In this document: piece after piece, positions 6,167 to 10,578 of the stretch
How positions within the stretch are numbered: position 1 is the stretch's first letter
How the letters are laid out: every line of letters starts with the position of its first letter
DNA from: an uncultured Clostridia bacterium
Lineage (GTDB): Bacteria > Bacillota > Clostridia > Oscillospirales > Acutalibacteraceae
Direction of reading: 5' to 3'
Length of the DNA stretch: 10,578 bases
NCBI GenBank assembly: GCA_946004305.1
Contig: CAMFZJ010000042.1
Span: 1 to 10,578 of the forward strand
Notes under the pieces: generated by a model
Database searches by the model: none
Seen by the model: the letters and a program-made list of their open reading frames with translations, nothing else
Told to the model about the DNA's origin: nothing
Position numbers and translations under genes: made by a program

Positions 6167-9100
6167 TTATTTAGCTTTAACCTTAACCTTAAGTCTTAGA
6201 GTTATTCCGCTTACATTAATCTTTAATGTAGTGTTGCCCTTTTTCAAGCCCTTGATTGTTAAGGTTGAGGCTGATTTCTTGGAAGTAATCTTTGCAAACT
6301 TTGTGTTTGTGTATTTATTGTTTACTCCCTTGATTTTGCCTATAATCTTAACCTTTACGGTTTTGTTTTTCTTAACAGTTACTGTTTTCTTTGAAAGCTT
6401 TGGATTCTTAACATCTACTGTAAACTTTTTAGATACACCGTTGTTTGTTACGGTAATAGTAGCTTTACCTGCTTTCTTAGCTGTTACCTTACCGGTTGAG
6501 CTAACTGTTGCAACCTTTGTATCAGAGCTTGTATATGTTGTTTTTGCACTTGAGTTTGCAACCTTTGCATTAATCTGAGTTGTACCCTTAACATATACTG
6601 TTGCTGATGATTTTTCCAAAGAAAGGCTTGTAAGCTTTGGAACAACCTGCTGCGGAGTTATCACAGTTCCGCAAACTGAACAATGACTTCCTTCTGTAAG
6701 TCCTGTTTTAGTTGTTGTAGGTGCAACTGCTTCATCTGTTACTTCAGTATGGGACTTAATAATGTTCTCCATTTTCACATACTTTTTCTCAGCAGAATTC
6801 CATACATAGAAGAAAGTGTTTTCTAGACTACAAGGAAGTGTAACGCTTTCCAGATTGCTGAAGATTTCAAAGGAATCATTATAAATATATTTAACAGATG
6901 ATGGAACTATTACGTTCTTTACAAAGTTTGTATTATATTCGGAATCCAAGGAACCTATTGAGGTAACCGGCAGTCCTTTATAGGTAGCAGGAATATTTAG
7001 TGTAGGGTTGAATCCATAGTAACCGACTACTGTAGCTTCGCCGTCACGGCCTATGTAGAATCTTATACCATCCTCATTAAGCTCTCTGTAATTGTATATA
7101 AATGCGTTTTCTCCGCCTGTAATTGTAGCCTTTGACGGAACATAGCGATCATCTTCATCACTTACATAGAAAGCATAATAATCAATGTATTTTACTGAAT
7201 CAGGAATAGTTACGGAAGTAACCTTGTATGAAATAACATCTTCGGATATATCCTCTACAGGGATACCTTCGGCATTAGATGGAATAACAATTTTAGTTAA
7301 TTCACCGAAATAACCGGTAAAGGTTGCTGAATTTTCATATACATAGAAAGCGTAGCCGTTTTTATCAAGATAGCGATATGAACCGAAAACTGCATTTTCA
7401 CCACCGATAATCCTAATGTCGGACTTTGTGGTACTATACATATCAAGATCTTCGTTATAACTTTCTAAGCGGAAAGCGGTACCGGAAATCCATTCTACTG
7501 TATCAGGTATTGTAGCAGATTTTACATTGGCTTTATGCTGGTTATTAATAAAATCTTCAACGATAGTTACCGGTACTCCTTCAACCATAGCAGGAATTAC
7601 AATGTCTTTACTTGAACCATAATAACCATTTAATGTAGCATATTTGGCATTTACATCGAATCCAAACTCACCGGTTTCGTAATAATAATCCCCCAGATGT
7701 GTATATTCGCCACACTCAAGGTTGATATCAAGTCTTTTTCCGCCCTCAGAATCAAATAATGCATAAGCGGAAATATATGAAATACCGTCCGGAGCTTTTA
7801 ATGTTTTGATTTTACTTGCATTTGGGTTTGATGCAAAAATGTAATTTCCCATTGAGCTTACATAAACAGTTCTGTTGTCATATTCAAAGCTTTCAGGAAT
7901 TACTACATTTTCTTCATTACCGTTATATCCAATCAGCTCGGCACAGTAACACTTTGAGTAGTCACCCTCATCAGCCCTATATCTTTCAAAATACAAGCAA
8001 TACTTAAAGTCGCCGATTGTTACAATTTCACCTTCATATAACCATCCGGCAGGAGTATCAGGTGTTTTCTTGAATGTAACATTATAATCTACAAAATCTG
8101 AACCGTTGTATCTTCTGACGCCTACATAGTAGGTTTTGCCTGCCTTTAGGAAATCAGCAATACAGAAGTTATCGCCGTCTGCAGAATCATCATCATCAGC
8201 TATTTCCTCGCCGTTTTCATCTAATAATACAGCATATGTATCATAACCATCAGAATCTGAATATATCTCATATGATTGATTTTCATCAGGAACAAATTTA
8301 ATGTATTTATAATTTCTGTTTGTGCTTACGGCAACAGTGCCCTCTCCGTTTACTTCGTAAGAATAATCTTTATAATCATCCTCTTGAGCCTCATCTTCGG
8401 TTGCCGGGTCATTGTCATCATAATCTGACTCAAAACCAAAAACTACATCACAATCAACATAGTCACCTTCACCATGGAAATCAACTGTATTTACTTTGAG
8501 ATAATATGTTTGACCTTCCTCTAAATCCTGCTTAATCATAAAGTTTAGGGAATCTCCGTCATCATCATCGTAATCTAATTCGTCCCAGTCGCTGTCATAC
8601 AATGTTGCCTCTACATCCTCGTGACATTGAGAGAAAATACGATATGTGGCACTTTCCTCAGGAACAAATTTTATGTATTTGTTTGTAGAATTAGCCTCAA
8701 CAGTTACTGTACCTGTGCCATTTAATGAGTAAGAATACTCAGCCTCGTCCTCTGTAGCACCCGGTTCATCCTCAGGAGGTGTGAATACCGTAACCCTACA
8801 AGACTTTCCGATCGTTTTCTCTGCTAAGATAATTTCGCCTGTTTCAGGATCAGTTTCATGTAGCTCCGGGATAGTGTAGAAAAAGTTTACGTTTGTAGCG
8901 CCGTCCTTTAAGCCCTTAACTGTTACAACGCCATCTTTAACTGTAATAGATGCAACTGACGGATCATCAACTGAAATCCCACAAGTAATCGGAGCCTTGA
9001 TTGGAGGCTCAGTTAATTCAGTTTGTTCAGTTGAATCTGTAGGCATTGGCTCAGTTGCACTCATATCAACAAGCACACCATTAATGTAGGCATTTGCGTG

Positions 9101-10339
9101 CATATCAGATTCCTTTAATGTAATTGTAACTTCGGAGCCGTCTTCAGTAACTTCGATTACAGCGTCAGAGCCTCCGTATTTAGCTTCGCCTACAAGGTTG
9201 AAGTCAGCAATGCCCCAAGAACCGTTAGTTGTAACCTTGAAGTTATATTGGCCGGCAGAAACATTCTTGTATGTGATTCTGTAAACTCCGTCATCACCTA
9301 ATGTCATAAGGTTAAGAGCAGATGAAGGATCCCAGCTAACGCCATTACATAAATCAGCGTCACCGGCAACAACGTGGAATGTGCCTTCTGTAGGAAGAGT
9401 AGGAGTATCTGTTGGCTCTGTTGACTCTGTTGTAGGTCCTATTGTTGGCTCTGTTGACTCTGTTGACTCTGTTGTTTCATACTCTACGCCTGCAAATAGA
9501 CCTTGAGGTGATACTCTCGAAGTCTTTAAAGCATCTACGATTGAGAAAAGTGTTCTTTTATCGTAGTTTTTCATAACGATAGTACCGGTTTCGCCTTTTT
9601 CTAAATACATTTCCTCTTTATCGATATCAAAACCACGCTGTGGGAAATCACCATTTGATGTAACTCCGTTTTGCGCTTCTGCTTCTTCTCTTGTTGGATA
9701 AATTCCATATTCACCGTTGCCATAGTAATAGAACCATGATCCGTTGTATGTTGGTTTTTTGCTGTAATCATTTACAGAAATTTCGTCAGGGTCACATACA
9801 AAAATCATTCCGTCAAAGGAATCCGTACCCTCAGGGAAAAAACCATAATTATCCTGAGGATCATTTGGGTCAAAATATTCTGACGGGATATTAGCTGTAG
9901 AGACAGACGCTAAGTACTGGGGAGAATTTACGTCATCTCCACCGTCAACTGAATTGTTCCAGATAATTGTTGAAACATCCTTGGGAACGTGAGCCACAAA
10001 AACGTTAGGAGCAACTGTTTCTGTTACTCTGTAGCCGGGCCAATCTTCTCCGGTTACCTCGTTTAGATGTTCTAAACAGTTGTCTGTGCCTGACCACCAA
10101 TAAATACAGGGGCAGGCATCTTCCGTATTTGTGCTGTTGTCATTGTACTCATTACGCCATTTTTCAGGCATATAGAAATAGTAAGTGTTTGTATCCTCAG
10201 TATCTGTAATAATATCTGTAATTAACGGACAGCTTTGCTCTCCGCTGTTTGCAGAGGCAGTTAAGGGCATTACCCCAAAAGCACTGCAAACCATAATCAC
10301 AGCTAAAAGAATACTGATTGTTTTTCTTAAGCTTGTCAT
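6167..10339 (-). CDS. Giant secreted multidomain protein: putative starch-binding modules, PPC-like repeats, BspA-like LRRs, Big_2 domains
   Basis: The product has 1390 residues. Signal peptide 1-30 (cut at TASA|N). About 50-240: a module with MPEKWRN, IYWW, WPG and IIWNN, then SWFYYYGNGEYG, resembling CBM26-like starch-binding regions of Ruminococcus proteins (from memory). A Thr/Glu/Ser linker (289-318) leads to an X25/SusE-like beta domain (320-421; GDADL, W-D-P, GVYRITYKNV, NFKVT). Second linker 427-446; Big_2-like 451-520. PPC-like pair about 534-636 and 658-757, each with an Asp-rich loop. BspA-like LRR units about 778-1168 with recurring V-x-IP and GGENA. HCSVCG motif 1219-1224. Big_2 pair 1236-1390; the last 80 residues hold 24 Lys, one Arg and no Asp or Glu. 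No catalytic domain, dockerin or LPXTG is seen, so it is probably a polysaccharide-binding adhesin; starch as ligand is inference. ATG 10339 is preferred over TTG 10354, because GAGGAGG (10346-10352) lies 6 bases upstream. Confidence 0.85.
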   Translation of the reverse strand: MTSLRKTISILLAVIMVCSAFGVMPLTASANSGEQSCPLITDIITDTEDTNTYYFYMPEKWRNEYNDNSTNTEDACPCIYWWSGTDNCLEHLNEVTGEDWPGYRVTETVAPNVFVAHVPKDVSTIIWNNSVDGGDDVNSPQYLASVSTANIPSEYFDPNDPQDNYGFFPEGTDSFDGMIFVCDPDEISVNDYSKKPTYNGSWFYYYGNGEYGIYPTREEAEAQNGVTSNGDFPQRGFDIDKEEMYLEKGETGTIVMKNYDKRTLFSIVDALKTSRVSPQGLFAGVEYETTESTESTEPTIGPTTESTEPTDTPTLPTEGTFHVVAGDADLCNGVSWDPSSALNLMTLGDDGVYRITYKNVSAGQYNFKVTTNGSWGIADFNLVGEAKYGGSDAVIEVTEDGSEVTITLKESDMHANAYINGVLVDMSATEPMPTDSTEQTELTEPPIKAPITCGISVDDPSVASITVKDGVVTVKGLKDGATNVNFFYTIPELHETDPETGEIILAEKTIGKSCRVTVFTPPEDEPGATEDEAEYSYSLNGTGTVTVEANSTNKYIKFVPEESATYRIFSQCHEDVEATLYDSDWDELDYDDDDGDSLNFMIKQDLEEGQTYYLKVNTVDFHGEGDYVDCDVVFGFESDYDDNDPATEDEAQEDDYKDYSYEVNGEGTVAVSTNRNYKYIKFVPDENQSYEIYSDSDGYDTYAVLLDENGEEIADDDDSADGDNFCIADFLKAGKTYYVGVRRYNGSDFVDYNVTFKKTPDTPAGWLYEGEIVTIGDFKYCLYFERYRADEGDYSKCYCAELIGYNGNEENVVIPESFEYDNRTVYVSSMGNYIFASNPNASKIKTLKAPDGISYISAYALFDSEGGKRLDINLECGEYTHLGDYYYETGEFGFDVNAKYATLNGYYGSSKDIVIPAMVEGVPVTIVEDFINNQHKANVKSATIPDTVEWISGTAFRLESYNEDLDMYSTTKSDIRIIGGENAVFGSYRYLDKNGYAFYVYENSATFTGYFGELTKIVIPSNAEGIPVEDISEDVISYKVTSVTIPDSVKYIDYYAFYVSDEDDRYVPSKATITGGENAFIYNYRELNEDGIRFYIGRDGEATVVGYYGFNPTLNIPATYKGLPVTSIGSLDSEYNTNFVKNVIVPSSVKYIYNDSFEIFSNLESVTLPCSLENTFFYVWNSAEKKYVKMENIIKSHTEVTDEAVAPTTTKTGLTEGSHCSVCGTVITPQQVVPKLTSLSLEKSSATVYVKGTTQINAKVANSSAKTTYTSSDTKVATVSSTGKVTAKKAGKATITVTNNGVSKKFTVDVKNPKLSKKTVTVKKNKTVKVKIIGKIKGVNNKYTNTKFAKITSKKSASTLTIKGLKKGNTTLKINVSGITLRLKVKVKAK
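9412..9474 (-). repeat. Period-9 microsatellite encoding the Thr-Glu-Ser linker
   Basis: The plus-strand 9-mer ctgttgact and close variants recur in tandem, and a 21-base segment is present twice without change (9412-9432 and 9445-9465, offset 33). It encodes the T-E-S-T-E-P-T linker between the first binding module and the X25-like domain. The unit is a multiple of three, so slippage would lengthen or shorten the linker in frame. Confidence 0.75.
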
Positions 10340-10367
10340 AATTTTCCTCCTCAAAATTAATGAAAGT

Positions 10368-10396
10368 ATTATATACTATCCAATTATATTTTTCAA
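10368..10396 (-). promoter_or_regulatory. Strong promoter of the giant secreted-protein gene
   Basis: On the minus strand TTGAAA (10391-10396), a 17-base spacer and a perfect TATAAT (10368-10373) are followed by a leader of about 22 bases containing GAGGAGG. This is near consensus for sigma-A. Confidence 0.8.
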
Positions 10397-10524
10397 GGGA
10401 TTTTATAAATAATTAACAAATTATTAAAAATATAAGTTATTTTTTGTACATTTGTTATATATGGAAGCATTTTTTCAAATCCTTGTATTTTCCAAGAACA
10501 AGCATTGTTTAATCCTCTGTAAGG
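10397..10524. other. AT-rich upstream region, no gene seen
   Basis: This is the last genomic stretch before the adapter. A minus-strand frame is open from 10524 to a TGA just inside the promoter (about 43 codons), but it has no recognisable motif and is A/T-driven. A short palindrome, AACAA-GCA-TTGTT, lies near 10497-10510. Nothing here supports a gene. Confidence 0.5.
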
Positions 10525-10578
10525 CTGTCTCTTATACACATCTGACGCTGCCGACGATAATCCATGTGTAGATCTCGG
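10525..10578. other. Illumina Nextera (Tn5) adapter contamination, not genomic
   Basis: CTGTCTCTTATACACATCT (10525-10543) is the reverse complement of the Tn5 mosaic end. It runs directly into GACGCTGCCGACGA (10544-10557), the rest of the Nextera read-1 adapter, then 8 bases taatccat (10558-10565) in the i5 index position, then GTGTAGATCTCGG (10566-10578), the start of the P5-side sequence. The order is exactly that of adapter read-through, so real sequence ends at 10524 and these 54 bases should be trimmed. Confidence 0.98.

Noticed and set aside
6156..6578. Hydrophobic open frame on the plus strand
   Set aside because: It is the antisense of the Lys/Thr/Val-rich Big_2 coding region, which automatically reads as Leu/Phe/Val; there is no ribosome binding site or promoter.
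10337..10354. TTG at 10354 as start of the giant minus-strand protein
   Set aside because: The TTG overlaps the GAGGAGG ribosome binding site itself; ATG 10339 is correctly placed.
10397..10524. Minus-strand open frame of about 43 codons at the contig end, as the C-terminus of another gene
   Set aside because: It has no recognisable sequence features, ends inside the promoter of the giant gene and has no codon bias like the real genes.

Overview
The window looks like a short, AT-rich contig from a low-GC Gram-positive bacterium, most likely a gut member of the Clostridia of the Ruminococcus/Oscillospiraceae kind. The evidence is strong AGGAGG-type ribosome binding sites, consensus sigma-A promoters, a Firmicutes-type LexA with a GAAC-N4-GTTC-like operator, and very large secreted multidomain proteins with Thr/Glu/Pro linkers, InlB-like repeats, BspA-like leucine-rich repeats and Big_2 domains. 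The genus is inferred from style only; there is no rRNA or other phylogenetic marker.

Layout, left to right. (1) Positions 1-198, minus strand: the N-terminus of a lipoprotein cut by the window edge. (2) Positions about 262-410, minus strand: a gene-free block that folds into several perfect hairpins and ends in an intrinsic terminator. It is a candidate small RNA, or a structured leader of the lipoprotein gene, and carries exposed CU-rich (anti-Shine-Dalgarno-like) stretches. (3) Positions 599-1186, plus strand: lexA with its own extended -10 promoter, a probable autoregulatory LexA box over the -35 and a clean terminator. (4) Positions 1436-5371, plus strand: a 1311-residue secreted protein with two copies of a jelly-roll-like module, three InlB-type repeats and a conserved-looking C-terminal domain of unknown role. 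(5) Positions 5515-5928, minus strand: a minimal two-TM potassium-channel-like protein. It converges on the previous gene at a shared bidirectional terminator. (6) Positions 6167-10339, minus strand: a 1390-residue secreted protein with putative starch-binding modules, PPC-like repeats, BspA-like LRRs and Big_2 domains, ending in an 80-residue Lys-rich tail without acidic residues. (7) Positions 10525-10578 are not genomic: they are Illumina Nextera (Tn5) adapter sequence with an 8-base index.

Each gene has its own promoter and most have a terminator, so I see no operon. The common theme is the cell surface: two giant exported proteins, a lipoprotein and an ion channel sit beside the SOS regulator. 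The two giants have no catalytic domain, sortase motif or dockerin that I can recognise, so binding or adhesion is more likely than hydrolysis. The best candidates for something undescribed are the structured RNA at 262-410, the duplicated module and C-terminal domain of the 1436-5371 protein, and the architecture of the 6167-10339 protein. I found no CRISPR array, transposon, phage gene, tRNA or rRNA.
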